NCBI RefSeq assembly: GCF_900078705.1
Contig: NZ_FKIF01000007.1
Coordinates: 992,001-1,056,000 of the forward strand
Length of the DNA: 64,000 nucleotides
Direction: 5' to 3'
Source: Bordetella ansorpii
GTDB taxonomy: Bacteria; Pseudomonadota; Gammaproteobacteria; Burkholderiales; Burkholderiaceae_B
Made by a program: the position numbers and the translations under genes. Shown here piece after piece: positions 9,340-18,382 of the stretch; position 1 is the first letter of the stretch, and the number at the start of each line of letters is the position of its first letter. The notes below the pieces were generated by a model that was given only the letters and a program-made list of their open reading frames with translations, was not told the origin of the DNA and ran no database searches.

Positions 9340-12300
9340 CTAGTAGGTAATCTCGACCCCGTCCGGCCTGGCCCAGGCAGCCAGGTTCTCGAGCAAGGTG
9401 TCGGCCATGCGCACGCGCCATTGCTCGCCCAGCCGCATCGTGCACTGGAAGTCGTCCTTCTGGTACACGATGTCGACCGGCACGCCCGGCACACCGTTCT
9501 CGGGCTCGGCCCGGAACGGGTTCAGCAACTGGTGCAGGCGATTCGCATCGGCCTGCCCGTTGAGCCTGACCCGCAGGGACCGGGCGCGCGCCTCGCGCGC
9601 CAGCTGCAAGTCGTACAGCTGCTCGGCGACGATGCGCATGCCACCAGAGTAATCGTCGTTACTGACCTTGCCCTGAACGATGATGAGCTGATCCTCGCGC
9701 AGGCGGTTCCGGTGCTTCTCGTACAGCTCGTTGAAGATGGAAATCTCGACCTGGGCGGTGCCGTCGTCCAGCACGGCGAACACCATCTTGCCGCGCCGCG
9801 TCATCATCACGCGCACGCCGGCCAGCACCCCGCACATCCACTGCAGATCGCGCTGCGGCTCGATGCGCACCAGTTGCATGGGCACGATGCGGCGAACCTC
9901 GTCGCGCCAATGGTCGAACAGATGGCCGCTGAAATAATAGCCCAGCGCGGCTTTTTCTTCGGTCAGTTTCGCGTGGAGATTCCAAGGCGCCACCTTCGAC
10001 AACTCATTGGCGACCACGTCGCTGCTGTCGTCTCCGAACAACGAAACCTGGTTGGCGCTGCGGGCCGCCTGCTCGGCCGCCTCCATGGCGGTGCCGATGG
10101 AGCCCAGCAAGGCCGCGCGGTTGGGCTCGATGGTGTCGAACGCGCCCGCGCGGATCAACGCCTCGACGGTGCGGCGATTGACCGCATGCTTGTCCACGCG
10201 CCGGCAGAAATCGAACAGGTTCTGGAATGCGCCGCCCGCGGCGCGGGCGCGCAGGATTTCCTCGACCGCGCCCTGCCCCGTGCCCTTGACCGCGCCCAGG
10301 CCGTAACGCATGGTGCGCGGCGGCTTGCCGCGGGCGAAATGCTCGTCCTGCACGGGTTCGAAGCGGTAGCCCGACGCGTTGACGTCCGGCGGCAGCACCG
10401 CCACGCCGTTGGCCTGCGCATCGCGCACGAAAGTCTGCACCTTGTCGGTGTCGTCCATGTCCGCCGACAGCGTGGCGGCCAGGAACTCGGCGGGGTGATA
10501 CGCCTTGAGCCAGGCGGTCTGGTACGAGATCAGCGCATAGGCGGCCGAATGCGACTTGTTGAAGCCGTAGCCCGCGAACTTCTCCATCAGGTCGAACAGC
10601 TTGACCGCCAGGTCGGGATCGTGGCCCTTGGCGCGCGCGCCCTCTTCGAACTTGATGCGCTCCTTGGCCATTTCCTCGGCCTTCTTCTTGCCCATGGCGC
10701 GCCGCAGCAGGTCGGCGCCGCCCAGCGAGTAGCCGCCGATGATCTGCGAGATCAGCATCACCTGTTCCTGGTAGACGATGACCCCATAGGTGCTCTTCAG
10801 GGTGCCTTCCAGGTCGGGATGGAAGTAGTCCACCTGCGCGCGGCCATGCTTGCGGTTGACGAAGTCGTCCACCATGCCGGATTCGAGCGGCCCCGGGCGA
10901 TACAGGGCCAGCATGGCGATCACGTCTTCGAAGTTGCTGGGCTTGAGCTTCTTCAGCAGCTCCTTCATGCCGCGCGATTCGAGCTGGAACACCGCCGTGG
11001 TATTGGCCTCGCACAGCACGCGATAGGCCGCCTGGTCGTCCAACGGCAGCGCCATGATATCGAAATCGCGCTTGGTCTCGTTGAACTGGCGCACGTAGCG
11101 CACGGCCCAGTCGAGAATGGTCAGGTTGCGCAGGCCCAGGAAGTCGAACTTGACCAGGCCGGCGGCTTCGACGTCGTCCTTGTCGTACTGCGAGACCGCG
11201 CTGTTCTCCTGGCCCGGCTGGCAATACAGCGGGCAGAAGTCGGTGAGCTTGCCCGGCGCGATCAGCACGCCGCCCGCGTGCATGCCGATGTTGCGGGTCA
11301 GGCCTTCCAGCGGGCGGGCCAGGTCGACCAGGCCGCGCACTTCCTCTTCCTGCTCGTAGCGCTCCTTGAAGGCGGGCTCGTCGGCCAGCGTGCGCTCCAG
11401 CGTCCAGGGGTCGGCCGGGTTGAACGGGATCAGCTTGGACAGGCCGTCGCAGAACATGTAGGGCATGTCCAGCACGCGGCCCGCGTCGCGGACCACGGCC
11501 TTGGCGCCCAGCGTACCGAAGGTGGCGATCTGGCTGACGGCCGCGCGGCCGTACTTTTCCTTCACGTAGTCGATGACGCGTTCGCGGTTGTCCTGGCAGA
11601 AGTCGATGTCGAAGTCGGGCATCGACACGCGTTCCGGGTTCAGGAAGCGCTCGAACAGCAAGTCGTAGCGGATGGGGTCCAGATCGGTGATGCCCAGGGC
11701 GTAGGCCACCAGCGAGCCCGCGCCCGAACCCCGCCCCGGGCCGACCGGCACGCCGTTGTTCTTGCCCCAGTTGATGAAGTCCTGCACGATCAGGAAGTAG
11801 CCGGGGAAGCCCATCTGGATGATGATCTTGCATTCCCACGCGAGGCGGTCGTAGTACTGCTTGCGCTTGGATTCGCGCTCGGCCGCATCCGGGAACAGGA
11901 ACGCCATGCGCTTTTCCAGGCCCTGCTCGGACAGTTGGACCAGGTAGTCGTCCAGCGACACGCCGTCAGGGGTGGGAAAGTTGGGCAGGCGCGGCTTGCC
12001 CAGCGTCAGCGTCAGGTTGCAGCGGCGGGCGATTTCGACCGTATTGGCCAGCGCCGACGGCACGTCGGCGAAACGCCTGGCCATTTCCTCGGAGCTTTGC
12101 AGGTACTGTTCGGGCGAGAAACGCTTGACGCGCCGCGGATTGGCCAGCACCTCGCCCTGCGAGATGCACACCCGCGCCTCGTGCGCCTGGAATTCGTCGC
12201 GGTCCAGGAACTGCACCGGATGGGTGGCCACCACCGGCAGGCCCGCCTCGGCCGCCAGGCGCATGGCGGCCTGGACGTAGGCCTCGTCGCCTTCCATGCC

Positions 12301-12831
12301 GCTGCGCTGCAGCTCGATGAAGTAGGAGCCGGGGAACATGCGCGCCCACTGGCGCGCCAGCGACAGCGCCGACACGGCGTTGCCCGCCTCCAGCGCCTGG
12401 CCGACGTCGCCCGCGCGGCCGCCGGACAGCACGATCAGGCCTTCGCGGCCCTGCAGCCATTCGCGGCGCAGTTCGGCGCGGCCCGTGCCCTGGTTGGTAA
12501 GAAAAGCCTGGGACAGCAGTTCGCACAGGCTGAGATAGCCCTGGTGGTTGCGCACCAGCAGCAGGATGCGGAACGGCTTGTCGGGATCGTCGTCGTTGGA
12601 CAGCCAGGCATCGCAGCCGGCGATGGGCTTGACGCCCGCGCCACGCGCGCCCTTGTAGAACTTGATCAGGCCGAACAGATTGGACAGGTCGGTCAGCGCC
12701 ACCGCGGGCTGGCCGAGCTTGGCGACCCGTTTGATCAGGTCGGGAACACGCACCAGGCCGTCCACCACCGAGAACTCGGAATGGACACGCAGGTGGACGA
12801 AAGCGGGGGGCGAAACGGCGGCATCTGACAT
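9340..12831 (-). CDS. dnaE: DNA polymerase III alpha subunit
   Basis: This 1163-residue replicative polymerase opens with a PHP domain (FVHLRVHSEFSVVDGL, about 11-26). The palm domain carries the catalytic aspartates in PDFDIDF near 401-407, close to the equivalent Escherichia coli Asp401/Asp403. The fingers show FNKSHSAAYALISYQTAWLKA near 760, and the C-terminal OB-fold contains the GVRVMMTRRGKMVFAVLDD-type strand. Length is normal for DnaE1. It copies the chromosome as part of the holoenzyme. The ATG at 12831 is followed by MSDAAVSPPAFVHL, as in related betaproteobacteria. Confidence 0.98.
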   Translation of the reverse strand: MSDAAVSPPAFVHLRVHSEFSVVDGLVRVPDLIKRVAKLGQPAVALTDLSNLFGLIKFYKGARGAGVKPIAGCDAWLSNDDDPDKPFRILLLVRNHQGYLSLCELLSQAFLTNQGTGRAELRREWLQGREGLIVLSGGRAGDVGQALEAGNAVSALSLARQWARMFPGSYFIELQRSGMEGDEAYVQAAMRLAAEAGLPVVATHPVQFLDRDEFQAHEARVCISQGEVLANPRRVKRFSPEQYLQSSEEMARRFADVPSALANTVEIARRCNLTLTLGKPRLPNFPTPDGVSLDDYLVQLSEQGLEKRMAFLFPDAAERESKRKQYYDRLAWECKIIIQMGFPGYFLIVQDFINWGKNNGVPVGPGRGSGAGSLVAYALGITDLDPIRYDLLFERFLNPERVSMPDFDIDFCQDNRERVIDYVKEKYGRAAVSQIATFGTLGAKAVVRDAGRVLDMPYMFCDGLSKLIPFNPADPWTLERTLADEPAFKERYEQEEEVRGLVDLARPLEGLTRNIGMHAGGVLIAPGKLTDFCPLYCQPGQENSAVSQYDKDDVEAAGLVKFDFLGLRNLTILDWAVRYVRQFNETKRDFDIMALPLDDQAAYRVLCEANTTAVFQLESRGMKELLKKLKPSNFEDVIAMLALYRPGPLESGMVDDFVNRKHGRAQVDYFHPDLEGTLKSTYGVIVYQEQVMLISQIIGGYSLGGADLLRRAMGKKKAEEMAKERIKFEEGARAKGHDPDLAVKLFDLMEKFAGYGFNKSHSAAYALISYQTAWLKAYHPAEFLAATLSADMDDTDKVQTFVRDAQANGVAVLPPDVNASGYRFEPVQDEHFARGKPPRTMRYGLGAVKGTGQGAVEEILRARAAGGAFQNLFDFCRRVDKHAVNRRTVEALIRAGAFDTIEPNRAALLGSIGTAMEAAEQAARSANQVSLFGDDSSDVVANELSKVAPWNLHAKLTEEKAALGYYFSGHLFDHWRDEVRRIVPMQLVRIEPQRDLQWMCGVLAGVRVMMTRRGKMVFAVLDDGTAQVEISIFNELYEKHRNRLREDQLIIVQGKVSNDDYSGGMRIVAEQLYDLQLAREARARSLRVRLNGQADANRLHQLLNPFRAEPENGVPGVPVDIVYQKDDFQCTMRLGEQWRVRMADTLLENLAAWARPDGVEITY

Positions 12832-12877
12832 CCCGGGATTGTACTAGCCGCGGCCAATACGGCGCCCCCTCCGGCTT

Positions 12878-13378
12878 TCAGCCCGGCGCCATCAGCGCGG
12901 GCAGGACCAGCAGCCCGGCCAGCCGGGCCGCCGCGATCTTGTCCTGGCTCACCCGCTCCTGCGGCATCAGGAAATTGAGGGTGCCCAGGCACTGCCCGCG
13001 CGCCACGACCGGCACGTTGATCACCGACGCCAGCCCCAGCGCCGCGATGGCCGCGTGGTCGTCGAAGGCCTGCCGGATGGCCTGCGCGCCCTCGCCGATG
13101 AACAGGCGCTGCTCCAGCAGCACCTGGCGCCCCCACGGCGTGCCCCGCTTGTCCTTGCCCCCGCCCGGCGGATAGGCCTGGGGGTTGGAGCTGTACAGCC
13201 GGGACAGGGTCATGTCGCGCGGGTCATGGCGGTTGACCGTGCACAGCGTGTGGCCCAGCACGGCTCGCGCCTGGAGGTCGACCGCGGCGCACACGGCCGC
13301 GGGATCGGCGCCGGCATGCGCCTGGGCCAGCGCGTCCAGCGCGGGATGCAGATCGGCGAAGGCGACTGTCATCGTCAT
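12878..13378 (-). CDS. GAF-domain protein
   Basis: The 166-residue protein is a single small GAF domain: helix at about 8-35, strands around LCTVNRHDPRDMTLSRLYSS (45-64), and a core ending ASVINVPVVARGQCLGTLNFL (about 117-137). GAF domains bind small ligands; the substrate is not evident, and the cysteine pattern of free-methionine-sulfoxide reductases is absent. Its ATG (13376-13378) overlaps the stop of the upstream Bug gene (ATGA), so it belongs with the Bug/gamma-glutamyltransferase set. It may be an intracellular sensor or binding protein for the same substrate, which is inference. Confidence 0.8.
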   Translation of the reverse strand: MTMTVAFADLHPALDALAQAHAGADPAAVCAAVDLQARAVLGHTLCTVNRHDPRDMTLSRLYSSNPQAYPPGGGKDKRGTPWGRQVLLEQRLFIGEGAQAIRQAFDDHAAIAALGLASVINVPVVARGQCLGTLNFLMPQERVSQDKIAAARLAGLLVLPALMAPG

Positions 13379-14349
13379 TCCATCGAGATGCCGAGTTCGC
13401 GAACCAGTTTGCCGTACTTGTCGGCATCGTTCCGCAAGGTCTGGGCGAACCCCTGCGGGGTGGACTGGCGCACTTCGACGCCCATGTCGCCCATCTTCTT
13501 GATGACCTCGGGCCGGGCCAGGATGGCGTTGATCTCGCGGCTCAGGCGCCGCACCACGTCCTCGGGCATGCCGGCGGGGCCGAACGCGCCGTACCAGACC
13601 GCCAGTTCATAACCGGGCACTGTCTCGGCCACGGTGGGCACCTGCGGCAGCAGCTTGGAACGCTGCGACTCGGTCACGGCCAGCAGCTTGAGCTTGCCCG
13701 ATCTCACGTGCGGCAGTGTCTGCGTGCCGGCGCTGAACAGCAGCTGGGTGCGGTCGGCCACGGTATCCAGCACCGCGGGCGCGCCGCCCCGGTAGGGCAC
13801 GTGCGTCATCGAGATGCCGGTCGCCTTCTCGAACAGCGCGGCGCTCAGGTGGTTGGTCGAGCCCGCGCCGGCCGACGCGTAGGCGATCTGGCCGGGCCGC
13901 GCCTTGGCGTACGCGATGAACTCGGCCACGTTGTTCACGGGCACCGAGGGATTGATCACCATGGTGTTGGTGACCAGCGCCAGTTCGGCGATGGGCGTGA
14001 AATCCTTCACGCCGTCGAAAGGCATGGTCTTGAACAACGCCTGGTTCATCGTGTGCGTGCTCATCGAGCCGACCAGCAGCGTATAGCCGTCCGGCTTGGC
14101 GCGCGCCACGAAGTTGGAGCCGATGTTGCCGGAAGCGCCCGAGCGGTTCTCCACCACCACCGACTGGCCGAGCGAAGTGGTCAGGTGCTCGGACAGCAGG
14201 CGCGCCAGGATGTCGGTGGAACCGCCCGCCGCCCAGGGCACGATCAACGTGACCGGCCGCTCGGGCCAGGCCGCGTGCGCGGCCGCAGGCAGCATGGCGG
14301 CGGCCAGCGCCACCATGGATAACGCCTTGCGAATCGAAGAGAAAGCCAT
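13375..14349 (-). CDS. Bug-type periplasmic solute receptor (TctC family)
   Basis: The 324-residue protein has a Sec signal peptide (about 27 residues ending AHA-AWPERP), then the family's RPVTLIVPWAAGGSTDILARLL, a GQSVVVENRSGASGNIGS segment and the THVPYRGGAPAVLDTV hinge motif. Such proteins bind carboxylates in the periplasm, for tripartite tricarboxylate transporters or as sensors. The ATG at 14349 is chosen because AAGGGG lies seven bases upstream; an earlier ATG at 14355 is too close to that site. It sits downstream of a gamma-glutamyltransferase gene (90-nt gap) and overlaps the GAF gene. The ligand may be a gamma-glutamyl compound or its product, inferred from context. No transporter subunits are nearby. 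Confidence 0.92.
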   Translation of the reverse strand: MAFSSIRKALSMVALAAAMLPAAAHAAWPERPVTLIVPWAAGGSTDILARLLSEHLTTSLGQSVVVENRSGASGNIGSNFVARAKPDGYTLLVGSMSTHTMNQALFKTMPFDGVKDFTPIAELALVTNTMVINPSVPVNNVAEFIAYAKARPGQIAYASAGAGSTNHLSAALFEKATGISMTHVPYRGGAPAVLDTVADRTQLLFSAGTQTLPHVRSGKLKLLAVTESQRSKLLPQVPTVAETVPGYELAVWYGAFGPAGMPEDVVRRLSREINAILARPEVIKKMGDMGVEVRQSTPQGFAQTLRNDADKYGKLVRELGISME

Positions 14350-14439
14350 CTGCATACCCCTTGTGTGGTTATAAGTTGCACTACGACTGCACATCCGGCC
14401 AGCGGCGGGCACGCCCCCGGCCCTGGATTCGGAGAGGAC

Positions 14440-16278
14440 TCAGCGCCCGACGGCGTAGCCCTGCATGCCGCGCGGGTTCGCGCCCGCGCGCAGCAACATC
14501 CCGCCGCCGGCCGCGGGCTCGCGCGTGCACACACTGATGCGGCCTTCGGACCAGGGCGCGCCGATGCGCAGGTCGTGCCCCGCGTGGCGCAGCGCCTGCA
14601 ACGTGCCCTCGGGCAGCCCCGCCTCGACCGTCAACCGGTTCAGCGTGGTCGCTCGCGGCCAGAACGAGCCGGGAAAATGATCGACGTGCCAGGACGGGGC
14701 CTCGATCGCCTGCTGCAGGCTCATGCCCAGCGCGGCGTGGCGCAGGAAGAAGGCCACGGTCCACTGGTCCTGCTGGTCGCCGCCGGGGGTGCCGAACGCC
14801 ATGTAGGGTTCGCCGTCGCGCAGCGCCAGGCCGGGCGACAGCGTGGTGCACGGGCGCCCGCCGGCCCGCAGGGTGCCGGGCAGCCCGTCGTCCAGCCACG
14901 TCATCTGCAATCGGGTGGAGATCGAAAAACCCAGTCCCGGCACGACCGGGCTGGACGACAGCCAGCCGCCCGACGGCGTGGCCGCGACCATGTTCCCGTG
15001 CCGGTCGATGACATCGATGTGGCAGGTATCGCCGACGAATATCTCGCGCTGCGCCCACTCGTTCACCGGCGGCAGCGCGGCGAACGTGGGTTCGCCGACG
15101 CCGAAGCGGGTGTCCGCATCCGCCAGCGCGCGCGTGCTGGCCGACAGGTCGGGCAGCACGGGCGCGCGCCCCCCGGGATGACCCGGCCGCAGTTCGGCGC
15201 TTGCCTGGGCCGTCACCAGTGCAGCGCGTTCACGCGCATAGGCGTCCGACAGCAAGGCCTGCAGCGGAACATCCGCATGCGCCGGATCGCCATACCAGGC
15301 CAGGCGGTCGGCGAACGCCAGCTTCGCGGCCTCGGCGATGCGATGCACGAATTCCGGGCTGGCGGCATCCAGGCCCTCGATGCCCAGGTGACGCAGCATG
15401 GCCAATTGCTGCAGGAACACCGGCCCCTGGGACCAGACGCCGCACTTGGCCACCGTGTAGCGCCCGTACTGAAGCTGCAGCGGTTCGTCGTAGCGGGCCT
15501 GCCAGGCCGCCATGTCGTCATGGCGCAGCAGTCCGCGATGCCGCTCGCCGGTGCAGTCGCGCACCTCGGCGTTGCGGTAGTAGTCGTCGATGGCATGGGC
15601 CACGAAGCCGCGGTACCAGAGGTCGATGGCGGCATCCAGGCGCTGCGCGCGGCTGCCCGCACCCTGCCCGGCCTCGCGCACCAGCCGCTCGTAGGTCGCG
15701 GCCACGGCGGGCGTGCGGAACAGATGCTCGGGATGCGGCACACGGCCATCCGGCAGCCAGACCTCGGCCGAGGTGGTCCATTCGGTGCGGAACAATTCCT
15801 GCACGGCAAGAATGGCCTGCGCGATGCGCGGCACCAGCGGGAACCCGTTGCGCGCGTAGTCGATGGCCGGCTGCAGCACATCCCGCAGTTCCCAGGTGCC
15901 GTAGTCGCGCAGCAGCGTCAGCCAGGCGCCGAAGGCGCCGGGCACGACGGCGGGCAGCAGCCCGATGCCCGGCACCAGATGATGTCCCTGCGAGCGGAAC
16001 CAGGCCGGCGTGGCCAGCGCGGGCGCCGTGCCCTGCCCGCACAGCGCGCGCATGCGGCGCTCGGACTCGCTCCAGAACAGGATCGGCACCTCGCCGCCGG
16101 GTCCATTCAGATGTGGCTCGACGATCTGCAGCACGAAGCCGCCGGCCACCGCCGCGTCGAAGGCATTGCCGCCGCGCTCCAGCACGCTCATCGCGGTCTG
16201 GGAGGCCAGCCAATGCGTGGAGGACACCACGCCGAAGGTGCCGCGGATCTCGGGGCGGGTCGTGAAGGAGTGGGACAT
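14440..16278 (-). CDS. gamma-glutamyltransferase family protein
   Basis: The 612-residue Ntn-hydrolase precursor resembles gamma-glutamyltranspeptidases. The N-terminal GGNAFDAAVAGGFVLQIVEPHLNGPGGE segment is the large-subunit signature. The expected autoprocessing and nucleophilic threonine is Thr418 in GDTCHIDVID, followed by GGWLSSSPVVPGLGF in the small subunit. It would cleave gamma-glutamyl bonds (glutathione or conjugates) and transfer or hydrolyse the glutamyl group. Unlike periplasmic GGTs, no signal peptide is visible at the chosen ATG, which has GGAAG ten bases upstream. It leads a minus-strand set with Bug and GAF genes and faces a LysR gene across a palindromic intergenic region, so it is probably LysR-controlled. 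Confidence 0.88.
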   Translation of the reverse strand: MSHSFTTRPEIRGTFGVVSSTHWLASQTAMSVLERGGNAFDAAVAGGFVLQIVEPHLNGPGGEVPILFWSESERRMRALCGQGTAPALATPAWFRSQGHHLVPGIGLLPAVVPGAFGAWLTLLRDYGTWELRDVLQPAIDYARNGFPLVPRIAQAILAVQELFRTEWTTSAEVWLPDGRVPHPEHLFRTPAVAATYERLVREAGQGAGSRAQRLDAAIDLWYRGFVAHAIDDYYRNAEVRDCTGERHRGLLRHDDMAAWQARYDEPLQLQYGRYTVAKCGVWSQGPVFLQQLAMLRHLGIEGLDAASPEFVHRIAEAAKLAFADRLAWYGDPAHADVPLQALLSDAYARERAALVTAQASAELRPGHPGGRAPVLPDLSASTRALADADTRFGVGEPTFAALPPVNEWAQREIFVGDTCHIDVIDRHGNMVAATPSGGWLSSSPVVPGLGFSISTRLQMTWLDDGLPGTLRAGGRPCTTLSPGLALRDGEPYMAFGTPGGDQQDQWTVAFFLRHAALGMSLQQAIEAPSWHVDHFPGSFWPRATTLNRLTVEAGLPEGTLQALRHAGHDLRIGAPWSEGRISVCTREPAAGGGMLLRAGANPRGMQGYAVGR

Positions 16279-16322
16279 CGCTCAGGGCTTCCGGAATCGT
16301 CTGGACACAAGTATAGGAATCA

Positions 16323-16376
16323 CGAATAACCAGAATCAGCTATTTTTTGATATATCAATAACCTTTTGGTTATTCG
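16323..16376. promoter_or_regulatory. LysR-type operator region between ggt-like and lysR genes
   Basis: The 106-bp divergent intergenic region is markedly AT-rich. CGAATAACC (16323-16331) is the exact reverse complement of GGTTATTCG (16368-16376). A third copy, AATAACC (near 16357-16363), faces the second across TTTT. A TGATATATCA palindrome lies at 16348-16357. Repeated half-sites of this kind between a LysR gene and its divergent target are typical of LysR recognition and activation sites. Confidence 0.65.
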
Positions 16377-16384
16377 ACTCCCGC

Positions 16385-17404
16385 ATGTCCATTCCCGCCT
16401 TGCCCAGCCGGCTGGCCGCGCGCCTGAAAGTCCGCCACCTCAACCTGCTGCTGGCGGTGCGCCGCCACGGCACGCTGACCCGGGTCGCGATGGAAATGGG
16501 CGTCAGCCAGCCCGCCGCCACCAAGGCGCTGGCCGAGGTCGAGGACATCTTCGGCGCGCCGCTGTTCACCCGATCACGCCACGGCCTGGAACCCACGCCG
16601 CTGGGCCAGCTGGCGCTGGTGCGCGCGCGCCACATGCTGCAGGACCTGGACCAGTGGACCCGCGAGGTGGATGCCTTGCGGTCCGGCCACAGCGCGCACC
16701 TGAACATCGGCGCCATTCCCTTCGTGTCGGGACCGATGCTGGCGCGCGCGGTGGCCCTGCTGCACCAGCGGCATGGGGTCACCGTCACCCTGCACCGCGC
16801 CACCACGGACCAGTTGCTGGAACTGCTGCTGCGCCGCGACCTGGATTGCGTGATCGGCCGCGCCGCGGGCGGCGGACCCGATCCGCGCGCCATCTGGCAC
16901 GAGATGCTCTATCGCCAATGGCCGGCCCTGATCGGGCATCCCCGCCTGGTGCGCCGGCTGCCGCACGGGCCGCCCGACTGGTCCGAGCTGGCCTCGATGC
17001 GCTGGATCCTGCCCTCGCCCGCCACGCCCATCGGCGGCATGATCGCCGGACTGTTCGTGCGGGCCCAGGTACAGCCGCCCACGCCGATGATCGAAACCTA
17101 CTCGCTGGACGTGATCGAGAGCCTGATCACGGGCGACGACCGGCTGGTGTCCATCGTGCCCGAGGACATCGCGCGGGACATGGCCTTGCACGGCCGGGTG
17201 GCCATGGCCCCCTGGCGCTTCGACTGGGAACTGCCGCCCATGAGCCTGATCCGCCGGGTGCGGGAGGTTCCATTGCGGGCCGAGACGCATTTCGCGCGGA
17301 TCCTGCGCGAACTCTGCGCGGACGGCGGCATCCAGACCCCGCCTGTGCAACAATATCCAACCCGCGATGCGCGTCCTGCGCCGCACGATCCATTACAAAC
17401 ATGA
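16385..17404 (+). CDS. LysR-family transcriptional regulator
   Basis: The 339-residue protein has an N-terminal winged HTH at about 13-72 (LKVRHLNLLLAVRRHGTL...GVSQPAATKALAEVE) and a periplasmic-binding-protein-like effector domain beginning near 100 (HLNIGAIPFVSG). The LKVRHLNLL opening resembles the CbbR/GbpR-like subgroup. It is divergent from the gamma-glutamyltransferase gene and presumably regulates it through the palindromes in between. Its C-terminus has a proline-rich tail, and its TGA stop overlaps the lpxO ATG, so lpxO is translationally coupled to it, an odd pairing. Confidence 0.92.
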   Translation: MSIPALPSRLAARLKVRHLNLLLAVRRHGTLTRVAMEMGVSQPAATKALAEVEDIFGAPLFTRSRHGLEPTPLGQLALVRARHMLQDLDQWTREVDALRSGHSAHLNIGAIPFVSGPMLARAVALLHQRHGVTVTLHRATTDQLLELLLRRDLDCVIGRAAGGGPDPRAIWHEMLYRQWPALIGHPRLVRRLPHGPPDWSELASMRWILPSPATPIGGMIAGLFVRAQVQPPTPMIETYSLDVIESLITGDDRLVSIVPEDIARDMALHGRVAMAPWRFDWELPPMSLIRRVREVPLRAETHFARILRELCADGGIQTPPVQQYPTRDARPAPHDPLQT

Positions 17405-18300
17405 AATGGCTGATTCCGGGGCTGTGGCTGGCCTCCATTCTCTTCGCCCACTTCCGTGGCCGTGTCCGGCTGAAGCTGTCACGCCAGTTCCTTGACCACT
17501 CCGTCATCCTGGCGCCGGTCAACGCGTTCATGGTGCTGGCCTCGCGCGTGCCCACCACGCCGTACGTCACCACCCGCGAAATCCCCGAGCTGAAAGTGCT
17601 GGACGACAACTGGGAGATCATCCGCGACGAGGCGCTGGCCATGCAGCAGCTGCGCCACATCAAGGCGGCCGAGAAACACGACGACGTGGGCTTCAATTCG
17701 TTCTTCAAGAACGGCTGGAAGCGCTTCTACCTGAAGTGGTACGACGCCCGGCACCCCTCGGCCGAGCAACTGTGCCCCAGGACGGTGGCCATCCTGCGCA
17801 CGCTGCCCAAGGTCAAGGCGGCCATGTTCGCCGAACTGCCGCCGGGCGGCACGCTGAACCCGCACCGCGACCCGTTCTCGGGCTCGCTGCGCTATCACCT
17901 GGGCCTGGCCACGCCGAACGACGACCGCTGCTACATCGACGTGGACGGCGAGCGCTACAGTTGGCGCGACGGCGAAAGCGTGGTGTTCGACGAAACCTAC
18001 ATCCACGAAGCGCACAACAAGTCCGAGTCCAACCGCATCATCCTGTTCTGCGACGTCGAACGTCCGTTGAAGTGGGGCTGGGCCGAATCGTTCAACCGCT
18101 GGTTCGGCAAGGTGGTGATGTCCGCGGCCAGCTCGCCCAACGACAGCGGCGACCAGACCGGCGCCATCAACAAGCTGACGCACCTGCACCATCGGTTCGA
18201 CGAGAAGCGCAAGGAATTCAAGGCCTGGAACCGCAACGTCTACAAGGCCACCAAGTGGGGCCTGATCGCGCTGATCATCCTGGCCTTCATCGCGCTCTGA
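17401..18300 (+). CDS. lpxO: lipid A 2-hydroxylase (aspartyl/asparaginyl beta-hydroxylase family)
   Basis: This 299-residue Fe(II)/2-oxoglutarate dioxygenase has an N-terminal membrane segment (3-18) and a C-terminal one (about 279-299), with the catalytic domain facing the cytoplasm. Metal ligands are visible as HRD (His155/Asp157) in LNPHRDPFSGSLRYHLGL and a histidine in ETYIHEAHN (His202 or His205), with Arg212 positioned for 2-oxoglutarate. LpxO adds a 2-hydroxyl to a secondary acyl chain of lipid A, known to affect resistance to cationic peptides. The ATG at 17401 overlaps the lysR stop. A strong terminator follows. Confidence 0.93.
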   Translation: MKWLIPGLWLASILFAHFRGRVRLKLSRQFLDHSVILAPVNAFMVLASRVPTTPYVTTREIPELKVLDDNWEIIRDEALAMQQLRHIKAAEKHDDVGFNSFFKNGWKRFYLKWYDARHPSAEQLCPRTVAILRTLPKVKAAMFAELPPGGTLNPHRDPFSGSLRYHLGLATPNDDRCYIDVDGERYSWRDGESVVFDETYIHEAHNKSESNRIILFCDVERPLKWGWAESFNRWFGKVVMSAASSPNDSGDQTGAINKLTHLHHRFDEKRKEFKAWNRNVYKATKWGLIALIILAFIAL

Positions 18301-18321
18301 TCCGCATGCCGGTCCAATGAC

Positions 18322-18357
18322 AAGGCGGGAGGCCAGACAAGGTCTCCCGCCTTTTTT
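18322..18357 (+). terminator. rho-independent terminator after lpxO
   Basis: AAGGCGGGAG (18322-18331) pairs with CTCCCGCCTT (18344-18353), extended inward by GCC/GGT, and is followed by a run of T to 18357. This is the clearest intrinsic terminator in the window and separates lpxO from the convergent hrpA. Confidence 0.92.
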
Positions 18358-18382
18358 GTGGGGGCGGCGCGGGCCGGGTCTG

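Noticed and set aside
9229-12828. Very long open frame antisense to dnaE (about 1200 codons); similar ones oppose leuS, hrpA and acnA
   Set aside because: Composition is His/Gln/Arg/Ala-rich with no domain, RBS or family resemblance. Such frames arise because GC-rich codons of a real gene suppress stops on the other strand.
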